Positions 53,385-61,625 are shown, counted from the stretch's first letter. The stretch is 64,000 nucleotides of DNA from an uncultured Prevotellaceae bacterium (GCA_902770845.1 CACXUV010000010.1:1-64000); one strand, 5' to 3'. Program-made: numbers and translations. Notes: generated from the sequence alone by a model not told the origin.

Positions 53385-53980
53385 GAATAGCAGTATTGGC
53401 CCTGCAAGGGGCATTTGCTGAGCATGAACGCATGCTGCAGCAGCTGGGTGCCGAGTGCTTTGAGATCAGGCAGCAGGCCGACTGGCTGCGGCCGAAGGAT
53501 GGCCTGCTGTTGCCTGGTGGTGAGAGCACAGTGCACCAACGATTGCTTGACCGGTTGAATCTGTTGGCCCCTATTCGGCACGACATTCTCAGTGGGCTGC
53601 CTGTGTTTGGCACCTGTGCGGGACTCATCCTGCTGGCAAAGCAGGAAAGCGGACTGCCCCGACAGCATGGGCTGGCAACGATGGATGTTGACGTGTGTCG
53701 CAATGCTTACGGAAGGCAGTTGGGCAGTTTTGTGGCAAGGGGAAGCGTCGAGGGCATTGGCACGGATGTGCCCATGAACTTTATTCGGGCCCCCTATGTG
53801 AGCAAAGTGCTCTCGCCCGGTGTGGAGGTGCTTGCAGAAGTGGGCGGACGCATCGTGGCCGTGAGGCAAGGACACCAGTTGGCCACGGCTTTTCATCCGG
53901 AAGTGAGTGGCGACGTGCGTGTGCATGAGTATTTTCTTGCAATGTGCTCTTTGGCAGAAAAGGCATCGTTGTTCTGTTGA
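53381..53980 (+). CDS. pdxT: Pyridoxal 5-phosphate synthase, glutaminase subunit
   Basis: A 199-residue glutaminase that frees ammonia for PdxS in the 12+12 complex. Begins [20 protein letters not shown]. It has [15 protein letters not shown], the nucleophile Cys in [15 protein letters not shown], and the His-Glu pair in [10 protein letters not shown]. All three catalytic residues are present. It overlaps pdxS by four bases. Confidence 0.96.
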   Translation: MRIAVLALQGAFAEHERMLQQLGAECFEIRQQADWLRPKDGLLLPGGESTVHQRLLDRLNLLAPIRHDILSGLPVFGTCAGLILLAKQESGLPRQHGLATMDVDVCRNAYGRQLGSFVARGSVEGIGTDVPMNFIRAPYVSKVLSPGVEVLAEVGGRIVAVRQGHQLATAFHPEVSGDVRVHEYFLAMCSLAEKASLFC

Positions 53981-54029
53981 AAAATGTTCGCAAGCCTTGC
54001 GGTGATTTTTACGTTTCAGAATTTTTTCT

Positions 54030-54037
54030 TAATTTTG
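54030..54037 (+). promoter_or_regulatory. -7 box of ftsZ
   Basis: TAATTTTG, 26 nt upstream of the ftsZ start, separating it from the pdx operon. Confidence 0.6.
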
Positions 54038-54063
54038 CATTCTGAAAAGTAAAAATAGAACTT

Positions 54064-55332
54064 ATGACGGAGCAGAACGAACCGATGATAGATTTCTTGG
54101 TGCCTGTGGAAGACAAGATGCAGGGCATCATCAAGGTGATTGGCGTGGGAGGCGGTGGCTGCAATGCTGTGCGCAACATGTATAATGAAGGCGTTGAGGG
54201 CGTGACCTATGCAGTTTGCAATACCGATAGCCAGTCACTTTCGCGATCGCCGGTGCCGGTGAAAGTGCTGCTGGGCGATTCCGGACTGGGCGTCGGTGGC
54301 AATCCGGAACTGGGGAAACAGGAGGCAGAAACCAATATTGACGACATAAAGAAACTGCTGTCGGACGGCACGAAGATGGTCTTCGTTACGGCGGGCATGG
54401 GGGGTGGCACTGGAACGGGGGCCGCGCCTGTGGTTGCAGGCGTGGCCAGAGCCATGGGATTGTTGACGATAGGGGTGGTGACCATTCCGTTCTTCTTTGA
54501 GAGGAAACGCAAGATCATCAAAGCACTGAAGGGCGTGAACGAACTGCGCAAGAACGTGGACGCACTGTTGATTGTGAACAATGAGCGACTTTGTGATGTA
54601 TATTCTGACTCTGAACTGTCGTTGAAAGAGTCTTTCCAGCGGGCCGACAATATTTTGATGGATGCGGTGAAAGGCATATCGGAGCTGATAACCCTGCCCA
54701 GCGATGGGGGCATCAAGAGTGACTTCCGTGATGTGGAGACAACCATGAAGGACGGTGGTGGCGCCATTATGGCCATGGGAAGGGCCAGTGGAGAGCATCG
54801 AGTGGAAAAAGCCATTTTGAACGCGCTGGATTCGCCGTTGCTCTACAGCAATGATATTGGTAGGGCCAAGCGCATTCTGTTCAATATTTATGCCAGCGAA
54901 GAATATCCTATTCTTGTGCGTGAATTGCAGGAAATTGATGACTTCTTTGATCAATTGGACCCAAACATTGAGGTGATCTGGGGTACGGCCACCGATGACA
55001 CGCTGGGCGAAGATGCTAAGGTGACGATTCTGGCCACAGGCCAAGATGGCGACCTGAGTGAGGAAATGGGGAAAGACGCAACGGCTGGCGATGAGGCGTT
55101 CTACGACAATCTGATTGCCAAATTGTATAAGCCTGTGGTGAAAAAAAGCCTGACAGAGGTGATTGGCACGTCAGAACCCTCCTTCCACGTGGAGGCTGCA
55201 ATGGAACCGGAACCTGCTGATGTGACCCCGACCGCACAGGAAAAGTCGGCAGAGACAGAGCCGGAAACGCCTGGAATTATAAGGAAATGGAAAGCATGGA
55301 TGGATAATATCATTAGCGATGTAACAGAATGA
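54064..55332 (+). CDS. ftsZ: Cell-division tubulin FtsZ, outside a division gene cluster
   Basis: A 422-residue GTPase that polymerises into the division ring. GGGGCNAV (29-36) and the tubulin signature GMGGGTGTGAAP (111-122) bind GTP. The T7 loop reads SDFRD, keeping both Asp but with Ser/Arg and a preceding Lys instead of the usual N-x-D-F-A-D. The C-terminal part (about 330-422) is acidic and ends in IIRKWKAWMDNIISDVTE, an amphipathic tail, not the canonical short peptide of many FtsZ proteins. It has its own promoter and neighbours pdxT and an unknown gene instead of ftsA or mur genes. It may be the sole FtsZ of the genome or a paralogue; the window cannot tell. Confidence 0.88.
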   Translation: MTEQNEPMIDFLVPVEDKMQGIIKVIGVGGGGCNAVRNMYNEGVEGVTYAVCNTDSQSLSRSPVPVKVLLGDSGLGVGGNPELGKQEAETNIDDIKKLLSDGTKMVFVTAGMGGGTGTGAAPVVAGVARAMGLLTIGVVTIPFFFERKRKIIKALKGVNELRKNVDALLIVNNERLCDVYSDSELSLKESFQRADNILMDAVKGISELITLPSDGGIKSDFRDVETTMKDGGGAIMAMGRASGEHRVEKAILNALDSPLLYSNDIGRAKRILFNIYASEEYPILVRELQEIDDFFDQLDPNIEVIWGTATDDTLGEDAKVTILATGQDGDLSEEMGKDATAGDEAFYDNLIAKLYKPVVKKSLTEVIGTSEPSFHVEAAMEPEPADVTPTAQEKSAETEPETPGIIRKWKAWMDNIISDVTE

Positions 55333-55916
55333 GCATGCTAAACAATACTCCTGAAGAGGCGGCCGCGATATTGAGAGAGCAAGTGGAAGTGCTGCTGGAT
55401 GCGGGGCGGAAAGACTTGCTGCTGCATGCCATCGGCGTGCCTCTGCTGGAAGAACTGCAGATAGAGGCTGCCAAGGGCAGACTGAGTAGGCTCAGGATAA
55501 CCAAAGACTTCCGCTTCCTGCTCCTCGACTACGGGGTGGAGGTTGAATTGCAGCCTGTTCATAAGGCGGTGTATATGCTTTTCCTGGCACATCCGGAGGG
55601 CATTGAGTTCAAACACATGGCCGACTACCGTGACGAGTTGACCGATTACTACATGAAAACGGCCAGATTGATGGATAAGGAGAAGATTGTTGAGAGCGTA
55701 GACCATTTGGTGAATCCGCTCGACAATGCCATCAACGAGAAGTGCTCGCGCATCAAAAAGGCATTCTCGGAGTTGATGGATGAATATTCTGCCACCTATT
55801 ATATTATTAGTGGACATGCCCGGAAACGCATTGTTGGCAATCGACGCATCTGGTACGAACGGCTCAAGGTCATTTCTCTTCCGCGCCATTTGGTTGAGTT
55901 TGAAAGTCCTTTTTAA
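55329..55916 (+). CDS. Unknown protein coupled to ftsZ
   Basis: A 195-residue soluble protein; its start overlaps the ftsZ stop (ATGA), so it is translationally coupled. An Ala/Glu-rich helical N-terminus (NTPEEAAAILREQVEVLLDA) is followed by VELQPVHKAVYMLFLAHPEG, IEFKHMADYRDELTDYYMK and SRIKKAFSELMDEYSATYYI. I do not recognise a named family; similar proteins occur in Bacteroidales as hypotheticals. The frequent hydrophobic-polar pattern suggests an all-helical fold. Coupling to ftsZ suggests, but does not show, a cell-division link. Confidence 0.6.
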   Translation: MSMLNNTPEEAAAILREQVEVLLDAGRKDLLLHAIGVPLLEELQIEAAKGRLSRLRITKDFRFLLLDYGVEVELQPVHKAVYMLFLAHPEGIEFKHMADYRDELTDYYMKTARLMDKEKIVESVDHLVNPLDNAINEKCSRIKKAFSELMDEYSATYYIISGHARKRIVGNRRIWYERLKVISLPRHLVEFESPF

Positions 55917-55959
55917 TATCTTTTAGAACCAAAAAGTTGCGTAATTGAATAAATATTAG

Positions 55960-55967
55960 TAATTTTG
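55960..55967 (+). promoter_or_regulatory. -7 box of the Nif3-like gene
   Basis: TAATTTTG, 22 nt upstream of the GTG start at 55990. Confidence 0.55.
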
Positions 55968-55989
55968 CAGTCTAAAAAGCAAAAGAAGC

Positions 55990-56775
55990 GTGAAAATAAA
56001 GCAAGTGCTGAGCGCCCTTGAACAGTTCGCGCCCCTGCCGCTGCAGGAAAGCTGGGACAATGCTGGCCTGCAGATTGGATTGACAGAGGCGGATGTTTCA
56101 GGGGCATTATTGTGTCTGGACGTGACGGAACAGATTGTAGACGAGGCTGAACGCAAGGGGTGCAACCTGGTGGTGAGCCATCATCCGCTGTTGTTTCGCG
56201 GACTGAAGCAGATAAGCGATGCCACCGACGTGCAGCGCACGGTGTGGAAGGCCGTGAGGAAAGGCATTTGCGTCGTTTCGATGCACACCAATCTGGACAA
56301 TGCGCCTGGTGGCGTGAACTTCAAGATAGCAGAGCGACTGGGCCTTTCTGGCGTTGGTTTCTTTGCATCGAAAACCATCGATGGCATGGAGTGTGGCAGT
56401 GGGGTGATAGGGCAGTTGGCCCAGCCAATGGCTGCCGACGACTTCATCCAGCACGTGAAAAAACAGATGGAGGCCGAAAGTGCTATGTGCAACGAACTGC
56501 TGCGGAGGCCCATCAGCCGGGTGGCAGTGTGTGGCGGAGCCGGCGATTTTCTGCTCGACGATGCCGTGCGGGCCGGAGCCGATGCTTTCCTGACGGGCGA
56601 GATGCACTATCACCAGTACTTTGGCCATGAGCAGCAGATACAGATTTGCGTCATTGGACATTATGAGAGCGAGCATTTTAGCACCGAAATCTTCCGTGAC
56701 ATCATACAAAAGGCTTGTCCCGAGGTGAGAACGGTGATTGCTGAGACGAATACGAATCCGATCATTTATTTTTAA
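55990..56775 (+). CDS. Nif3-like dinuclear metal-centre protein
   Basis: A 261-residue member of the YbgI/Nif3 family: SWDNAGLQIGLTEADVSGAL, VVSHHPLLFRGLKQI (metal ligands HH), VVSMHTNLDNAPGGVN, FLTGEMHYHQYFGHEQQIQI and CVIGHYESEHFSTEI. All metal-ligand motifs are present, giving a two-metal site in a hexamer. The physiological reaction is not settled. It starts with GTG. Many Bacteroidota homologues are about 365 residues with an inserted PII-like domain; this one lacks the insert. The zinc-ribbon gene follows after 12 nt, a pairing common in the phylum. Confidence 0.9.
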   Translation: MKIKQVLSALEQFAPLPLQESWDNAGLQIGLTEADVSGALLCLDVTEQIVDEAERKGCNLVVSHHPLLFRGLKQISDATDVQRTVWKAVRKGICVVSMHTNLDNAPGGVNFKIAERLGLSGVGFFASKTIDGMECGSGVIGQLAQPMAADDFIQHVKKQMEAESAMCNELLRRPISRVAVCGGAGDFLLDDAVRAGADAFLTGEMHYHQYFGHEQQIQICVIGHYESEHFSTEIFRDIIQKACPEVRTVIAETNTNPIIYF

Positions 56776-56787
56776 GACATAGGAAAA

Positions 56788-57651
56788 ATGGCAAAAAAAG
56801 ATCCCACAGACCTCTCTGTAGAGGAGAAGCTGAAGACGTTGTTCCAGCTTCAGACGGCCCTGTCGGCCATCGACGAGAAAAAGGCATTGCGTGGCGAACT
56901 GCCTCTTGAGGTAGACGACCTGGATGCTGAGATTGAGGGCCTTACCACCCGCATAGACCGCATTAAGGGCGAAATTGGTGACTTTGACAGGGCCATCTCG
57001 CAGAAGCGCGGCGAAATAATCGAGGCGCAGAACAGCGTAGACCGCTACAAGAGCCAGCTCGACGAAGTGAGAAACAACCGCGAATACGACACGCTGAGCA
57101 AGGAAATTGAGTTTCAGTCGCTCGAGATTGAACTGTGCAACAAGAAAATTGCCGATGCCCAAAAACGCATCAATGAGCGCAACGAAGACCTGGCTTCTGC
57201 CGAAGACCTGCTGAAGGAAAAGCAGGCTGACCTGGAAGTGAAGCGCAGCGAGCTGGACGAGATCATGGAAGAGACCCGTGCCGAAGAAGACAAGTTGAAA
57301 GAGAAAGTGAAGGAGCTGGAGGCCAAGATGGAACCACGCCTGCTCACCTCGTTCAAGCGCATTCGCAAGAATGCTCGCAACGGTCTGGGAATCGTATATG
57401 TGCAGCGCGATGCGTGTGGTGGTTGCTTTAACAAAATTCCACCCCAGCGACAGCTCGACATCAAGATGCACAAGAAGATTATCGTGTGCGAATATTGCGG
57501 ACGCATCCTGATCGACCCCGAACTGGCTGGTGTCAAGGCTGAAAAACCGGCTGCACCCGTCGAGGAAAAGAAGACGCGCAAGCGCAGTACTTCTTCTGTG
57601 CGCAAGACGTCAACCTCGAAGAAGGCCACCGATGCCAACGACATGGTGTAA
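56788..57651 (+). CDS. Coiled-coil zinc-ribbon protein (DUF164/C4-type)
   Basis: A 287-residue cytoplasmic protein with a long antiparallel coiled coil (about 10-190; DEVRNNREYDTLSKEIEFQS) followed by a C4 zinc ribbon: CGGCFNKIPP and CEYCGRIL, with Cys pairs near 210-213 and 235-238. The tail (KKTRKRSTSSVRKTSTSKKA) is basic and disordered. The family is linked to nucleic-acid-related processes but is not well understood. It shares an operon with the Nif3-like gene. Its last 21 bases lie in the first copy of a 41-bp tandem duplication that runs into the spacer. Confidence 0.85.
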   Translation: MAKKDPTDLSVEEKLKTLFQLQTALSAIDEKKALRGELPLEVDDLDAEIEGLTTRIDRIKGEIGDFDRAISQKRGEIIEAQNSVDRYKSQLDEVRNNREYDTLSKEIEFQSLEIELCNKKIADAQKRINERNEDLASAEDLLKEKQADLEVKRSELDEIMEETRAEEDKLKEKVKELEAKMEPRLLTSFKRIRKNARNGLGIVYVQRDACGGCFNKIPPQRQLDIKMHKKIIVCEYCGRILIDPELAGVKAEKPAAPVEEKKTRKRSTSSVRKTSTSKKATDANDMV

Positions 57652-57712
57652 GCTTGAAGACAAAGCCCGGCGATGCTAACGACATGGTGCGAGTTTGAAG
57701 ACAAGGCCCGTG
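57631..57712. repeat. 41-bp imperfect tandem duplication over a stop codon
   Basis: Copies at 57631-57671 and 57672-57712 both start GATGCYAACGACATGGTG. They differ at about five positions, including the stop codon TAA of copy 1, which is CGA in copy 2. The first copy carries the zinc-ribbon gene's C-terminus. The second is outside the gene. Confidence 0.8.
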
Positions 57713-57762
57713 ATTACAGGTAGTGTGGGACTGAATGTGAATTTCCAGTCCGATACTGATGC

Positions 57763-58212
57763 CTAAAGACTGTTATAGTCTGGAATATCGCGCAGGAATG
57801 TGTAGCGCCGACTCGCATAGTCCATCTGACAGCAGTAATGCTGCATGCCGTTGGAAACAATGAGGTAGGGCACGTGCAGCAACATGTTGTAGGCCGTGAT
57901 TTGGTTGAACACGCGTTGCGTAATCTCAATGTCGGGCGCTTTATATTCTACAATCATCTGCGGTTGCAGCTCCTTATTATATAATAAGGTGTCGCACCGC
58001 AGTTTTTTTTCGCCCACTCTCAGTTCTATTTCGTTGCCCAGCAATCCTTTGGGGTAGCCTTTGCACTCCACCAGGAAATGCACAAAATGCTGGCGCACCC
58101 ACTCTTCGGGCGTCAGAGCTACATAGCGGCGTCGCAGGAAGTCGAATATCTGCTTGCGGCCGTTTTCTTCTTTCACCCTGATGGCGTAGGGCGGTAGGTT
58201 CAACTGATTCAT
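57763..58212 (-). CDS. Type I restriction HsdR N-terminal-like nuclease domain, stand-alone
   Basis: A 149-residue protein consisting of only the HsdR_N_2 fold (PD-(D/E)xK type). After an N-terminal RKQIFDFLRRRYVALTPEEW block it shows ELRVGEKKLRCDTLLYN (catalytic Asp) and MIVEYKAPDIEI (the ExK pair). Such small proteins are common in Bacteroidota, usually annotated as type I restriction enzyme R protein N-terminus. No HsdM or HsdS gene is nearby, so a restriction role is unproven. It is divergent from holA. A TATCTTTG box on the minus strand lies exactly 5 nt before the ATG, suggesting a leaderless transcript. Confidence 0.8.
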   Translation of the reverse strand: MNQLNLPPYAIRVKEENGRKQIFDFLRRRYVALTPEEWVRQHFVHFLVECKGYPKGLLGNEIELRVGEKKLRCDTLLYNKELQPQMIVEYKAPDIEITQRVFNQITAYNMLLHVPYLIVSNGMQHYCCQMDYASRRYTFLRDIPDYNSL

Positions 58213-58217
58213 CCCTG

Positions 58218-58225
58218 CAAAGATA
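58218..58225 (-). promoter_or_regulatory. -7 box directly before the 57763-58212 gene
   Basis: The minus strand reads TATCTTTG, followed by 5 nt and then the ATG at 58212. Confidence 0.55.
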
Positions 58226-58300
58226 CAAACAAAAGATTGAAAACAGCAGCTTTCGTTCGTCTTTTCTCTTTGAAAATTTGGCTATCTTAAAAAATATGCC

Positions 58301-58308
58301 TAATTTTG
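58301..58308 (+). promoter_or_regulatory. -7 box of holA
   Basis: TAATTTTG, 17 nt upstream of the ATG at 58326. Confidence 0.6.
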
Positions 58309-58325
58309 TGGGAAACAACAAGAAA

Positions 58326-59371
58326 ATGGCAGAAACAAAAGTTATAAGCTTCGAGGCCCTGATGCGTGAGCTGATGGAGGGCAAATACAGGCCAGTCTAT
58401 TACCTGCATGGTGACGAGTCGTACTACATCGATAAAATAAGCGACTACATTGCCGAGCATGCCCTGGCACCGGAAGAGCGTGATTTCAATCAGACCATTC
58501 TCTTTGGCAGCGACGTAACGGCTTCGCTCATAGCCGACACCTGCAGGCGCTACCCCATGATGGCCGAGCGACAGGTGGTGATTGTGAAGGAAGCACAGAA
58601 CCTGAAAAACACCGAGGCCTTGGAAAAGTATATGAAACAGCCGCTGGCTTCTACCGTGTTGGTGATGTGTCATAAGAATGGAAAGATTGATGGACGCAAG
58701 CGTGAATATGTGAAGGCCATTCAACAGGCTGGCGTGCTTTTCGAAAGTGCAAAGCTGAAGGAGCGCGAACTTCCGTCGTTCATTGAAAAATATCTCAAGA
58801 ACAAACAGGCGTCCATTGATCCCAAGTCTACTCAGCTCATTGCCGATGCCATTGGAGCCGACCTGAGCCGACTGACCAGTGAGCTCGACAAGGTGCTCAT
58901 TTCGTTGCCCGAAAACGATAGGAGAGTGACCCCACAGGTGGTGGAAGATCAGATTGGAGTGAGCAAGGATTTCAATGGCTTTGAACTGCGCGATGCCATC
59001 GTGAATCGCAACATTTTCAAGGCTAACCAAATTATGAATTATTTTGACAAAAATCCAAATATTTTGACAAAAATCCAAAAGCTGGAAGCATCTATTCTTT
59101 TCTCCCGTTGATGTTTAATTATTTCCAAAATCTGATGCTGGCCTACTATGCTCCCAAGAAAACTCAAGAGGGAGTGGCTGAGTGGTTGGAGCTAAGATCG
59201 CCATGGGCAGCCAAGGATTACATGACTGGTATGCGAAATTACACTGGAAGCAAAGTTCTGCAGATTATAGGAAAAATACGCGAGATAGATGCAAAAAGTA
59301 AGGGATTGGACAACCCAAATACCCCTCCAGAAGAGCTGATGAAGGAGCTGATTTTCTTTATTTTGCACTGA
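58326..59371 (+). pseudogene. holA: DNA polymerase III delta subunit, frameshifted by a 20-bp tandem duplication
   Basis: HolA opens the sliding clamp as part of the clamp loader and is normally essential. The first frame reads MAETKVISFEALMRELMEGK, then YRPVYYLHGDESYYIDKISD and the full AAA+ part, up to NYFDKNP; it then degenerates and stops at 59109-59111. The C-terminal domain (MFNYFQNLMLAYYAPKKTQE ... LMKELIFFILH) continues in another frame to 59371. Between them, TATTTTGACAAAAATCCAAA occurs twice in tandem (59040-59059 and 59060-59079). Removing one copy restores one continuous frame: NYFDKNPKAGSIYSFLPLMF then NYFQNL. The ATG at 58278 lies before the promoter box, so 58326 is the start. 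A null holA would be lethal, so this is a recent change, a mixed population, or an assembly error. Confidence 0.88.
59040..59079 (+). repeat. Exact 20-bp tandem duplication inside holA
   Basis: TATTTTGACAAAAATCCAAA is repeated without change. The insertion is not a multiple of three. The word ATTTTGACAAAAATCC also occurs at 60546-60561 in the HTH gene, where it encodes the same short peptide FDKNP. Confidence 0.92.
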
Positions 59372-59408
59372 AAAACAGCTTTTTTAGCTCTGTTTTTTTC
59401 CAGAATAG

Positions 59409-59432
59409 GCATCCTTCAGGGATGCTTTTTTT
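59409..59432 (+). terminator. Rho-independent terminator of holA
   Basis: GCATCC (59409-59414) pairs with GGATGC (59420-59425) and is followed by seven T. A weaker AAACAG/CTGTTTTTTT stem lies just before it. Confidence 0.85.
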
Positions 59433-60088
59433 GTGCCCAAATGCCTGTAAAATCAGGTGATTAGCTCAAAATAACCACCCTCAAAACTCGAAAATTTTGA
59501 CTTGTTCCAGTGCTCGTCCAGAATTTTTTAGTTATGATAATTTTGCCTTCTTTTTGCTCTCCGAAATTCGGAGTTAACTTATTTTTGCGTTTAAGATTTT
59601 AATTTTCGTGAATTTAAATATTCGAAAATGTATGTACGGGGATTTAAATCCATGTAATTTTGCACGATTTTAAAATGTAAAATAACGATTTAAACTTTCA
59701 ATTTTAAAATCCAAAGAAAACACTTTAAATATTTAAATCTATAAATATTCATTTACAAAAATTACGACATAAATATCTAATAACCAATGGTTTACAATAT
59801 AAAATCGAACTTTTTTGCTTTTAAATCCTCAGAATTAGCCATAAAAAGGTGCATATATAGCTAAAAGGAGAAAATACCCTTTTAAATATCTGTTTTATAC
59901 CCAGTAGTTTCATTAAATCACTTCAAGACGTGGTTAGTATCGATTTTTATATGTAAATTTGAATTTGTAATATTGAATCAATACGGCACCTTGATAATTT
60001 TTATGATTTAAATCTTTAAATCTATAAATTTAAGGTTTGCTGTTTGAAATTTTTCTTTACATTTGTTGCGTATGTCAAAATATTGTTT
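59433..60088. other. AT-rich gene-free spacer with many TTTAAA words
   Basis: About 650 bp without a credible gene on either strand. It has about eleven TTTAAA cores. They include the perfect palindrome GGATTTAAATCC (59640-59651) and two TTTAAATCTATAAAT stretches (near 59728 and 60017). TAATTTTG boxes on the plus strand lie at 59538-59545 and 59655-59662. No DnaA box (TTATCCACA) was seen, so an origin is not supported. A non-coding transcript or a regulatory region for the HTH gene downstream is possible. Confidence 0.55.
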
Positions 60089-60096
60089 TACCTTTG
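60089..60096 (+). promoter_or_regulatory. -7 box of the 60151 HTH gene
   Basis: TACCTTTG, 54 nt upstream of the start. The leader contains a short hairpin at 60112-60128. Confidence 0.55.
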
Positions 60097-60111
60097 TAAA
60101 CTCAAAGAAAA

Positions 60112-60128
60112 AGGCCCCGAAAGGGCCT
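60112..60128 (+). promoter_or_regulatory. GC hairpin in the HTH gene leader
   Basis: AGGCCC (60112-60117) pairs with GGGCCT (60123-60128) around a 5-nt loop, in an otherwise AT-rich leader. It could affect translation or act as a weak attenuator. Confidence 0.4.
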
Positions 60129-60150
60129 GATAACGGTTTAAGATGTAAAA

Positions 60151-60636
60151 ATGAAAGACAGAATTAAGAAGATTATGGAGTCGCAGCACATGACCCAACA
60201 GGTCTTTGCTGAATACCTCGGAGTTGGTGCTGCAACGTTGAGTGGCATCTTCAATGATCGCACCAAGCCCACAATTAACATTATTGAAGCCATCAAGAGG
60301 AAGTTCCCTGCTCTGAACACCGACTGGCTGATGTTTGGCATAGAGCCAATGTATAACAGTCAGAAGCCGCAGGCAGCTACCGAACAACCTGCGCCTGCTG
60401 TTGCTATGCCAGCAGCCCATGCTCAAGAACCTGTGTTGCTTTTTGATCAGGAACAGGCTCCTACTCCACCTGTTGCCAGTAGGCCGTCGTCTTATTATAA
60501 TGGTGTGAGAAATACACGGGCGGATTTTGAAAATGATTCTATGAAAAATTTTGACAAAAATCCGCGCCGTGTTACAGAGATTCGTGTGTTCTATGACGAT
60601 CAGACTTGGGAGAGTTTTGTGCCCTCCAAGAAGTAA
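60151..60636 (+). CDS. XRE-family HTH protein with disordered middle
   Basis: A 161-residue regulator. The N-terminal Cro/CI-type HTH (about 5-65) includes QQVFAEYLGVGAATLSGIFN, and TDWLMFG ends the domain. A Pro/Ala/Gln-rich linker (about 70-115) leads to a C-terminal conserved part (VTEIRVFYDDQTWESFVPSK). The C-terminal piece looks like a small dimer or partner-binding segment. This domain order is common in Bacteroidales regulators of unknown target. It stands alone, with the long AT-rich spacer upstream. Confidence 0.8.
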   Translation: MKDRIKKIMESQHMTQQVFAEYLGVGAATLSGIFNDRTKPTINIIEAIKRKFPALNTDWLMFGIEPMYNSQKPQAATEQPAPAVAMPAAHAQEPVLLFDQEQAPTPPVASRPSSYYNGVRNTRADFENDSMKNFDKNPRRVTEIRVFYDDQTWESFVPSKK

Positions 60637-60672
60637 TTTGCTGATCGGTGTTGGGCCAGTTTTTGGGGTGTC

Positions 60673-61134
60673 CTACAAGCGCTTGTTCTTGATCAATTCC
60701 AAGAGCTGTTGGCATCCCAGGAGAACGTCTTGCCATGTAGTCTCAAAGTTGCCCGTGTACCATGGGTCGGCCACGTCACCTGGTCGTTGTGTCAGATCCA
60801 GCAGTCGCATGATCTTGTTCTGAGGGTCGCCCCCACAGATATGTTTCATGTTGCTGATGTTTCTGGAATCCATACCGATGAGCAGGTCAAATCGGTTGTA
60901 ATCGTTGGCTGTTAGCTGTCGTGCTGTCTTGCCGTTGCAGCTTATTCCGTGTTCGGCCAGCTTTCTTTTAGCAGGCGGATACACCCCGTTGCCAATCTCT
61001 TCGGTCGATGTGGCAGCCGATTCGATATAAAAATCGTGACTAAGTGATGCTTTGCCGACCAGATCTTTCATGACAAATTCGGCCATCGGGCTGCGGCAAA
61101 TGTTTCCGTGGCACACAAAAAGGATGCGTTTCAT
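60673..61134 (-). CDS. Low-molecular-weight protein-tyrosine phosphatase
   Basis: A 153-residue cytoplasmic phosphatase with the active-site loop CHGNICRS (Cys 8, Arg 14; the CX5R motif) at the start and the general-acid Asp in VADPWYTGNFETTW. These enzymes often control capsule or exopolysaccharide tyrosine kinases; no such gene is near. It converges on the HTH gene. Length and motifs are complete. Confidence 0.93.
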   Translation of the reverse strand: MKRILFVCHGNICRSPMAEFVMKDLVGKASLSHDFYIESAATSTEEIGNGVYPPAKRKLAEHGISCNGKTARQLTANDYNRFDLLIGMDSRNISNMKHICGGDPQNKIMRLLDLTQRPGDVADPWYTGNFETTWQDVLLGCQQLLELIKNKRL

Positions 61135-61324
61135 TGCGGATGTCTCATTTAATAGTTACGGACAGATTTCGAATCCATGACACCCCATTAGCTGTATTTT
61201 AAACTTCTCGCAACGGAAAAACGACAGGCCCCGTATTTGTCCCTCACATGGCAAAGGTGTTTAGGGGCGGCCTTTATATTAATTAAGGTGTTGGGAAAAA
61301 CTTGTCCTTTTTGAAAAATAATGG

Positions 61325-61397
61325 AGCGGAATACGGGACTCGAACCCGCGACCCTCGGCTTGGGAAGCCAATGCTCTACCAACTGAGCTAATTCCGC
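61325..61397 (-). tRNA. tRNA-Gly (anticodon CCC)
   Basis: A 73-nt cloverleaf on the minus strand. The acceptor GCGGAAT pairs with ATTCCGC, the D arm is GCTC...GAGC, the anticodon stem TTGGC/GCCGA encloses TTCCCAA, and the T arm GCGGG/CCCGT encloses TTCGAGT. CCA is not encoded. Confidence 0.93.
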
Positions 61398-61467
61398 AAG
61401 GTGATGCTTGTCCGTTTATGAAACAAAAAGGGGGTATTTTGATACCCCTTCTTCTTTTCATCTTCAG

Positions 61468-61540
<73 letters not shown>

Positions 61541-61552
61541 TTTCACCTTTTG

Positions 61553-61625
61553 TACACCCGCAGGGGCTCGAACCCTGGACACCCTGATTAAGAGTCAGGT
61601 GCTCTACCAACTGAGCTACGGGTGC
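61553..61625 (-). tRNA. tRNA-Lys (anticodon CTT), copy 1
   Basis: A 73-nt cloverleaf: acceptor GCACCCG pairs with CGGGTGT (one G-U), anticodon stem CCTGA/TCAGG with loop CTCTTAA. Identical to the copy at 61664. Confidence 0.94.

Noticed and set aside
59433..60088. Possible replication origin
   Set aside because: AT-rich, but no TTATCCACA-type DnaA boxes were seen and neither dnaA nor dnaN is adjacent.
59040..60561. The word ATTTTGACAAAAATCC in both holA and the 60151 HTH gene as a mobile repeat
   Set aside because: Both encode the same short peptide FDKNP in frame and flanks share nothing, so chance and coding constraint explain it.
61160..61200. Possible tRNA remnant or attachment site (TTTCGAATCC) beside the tRNA cluster
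   Set aside because: Only the T-arm-like word is seen; no acceptor or anticodon arms and no integrase gene nearby.
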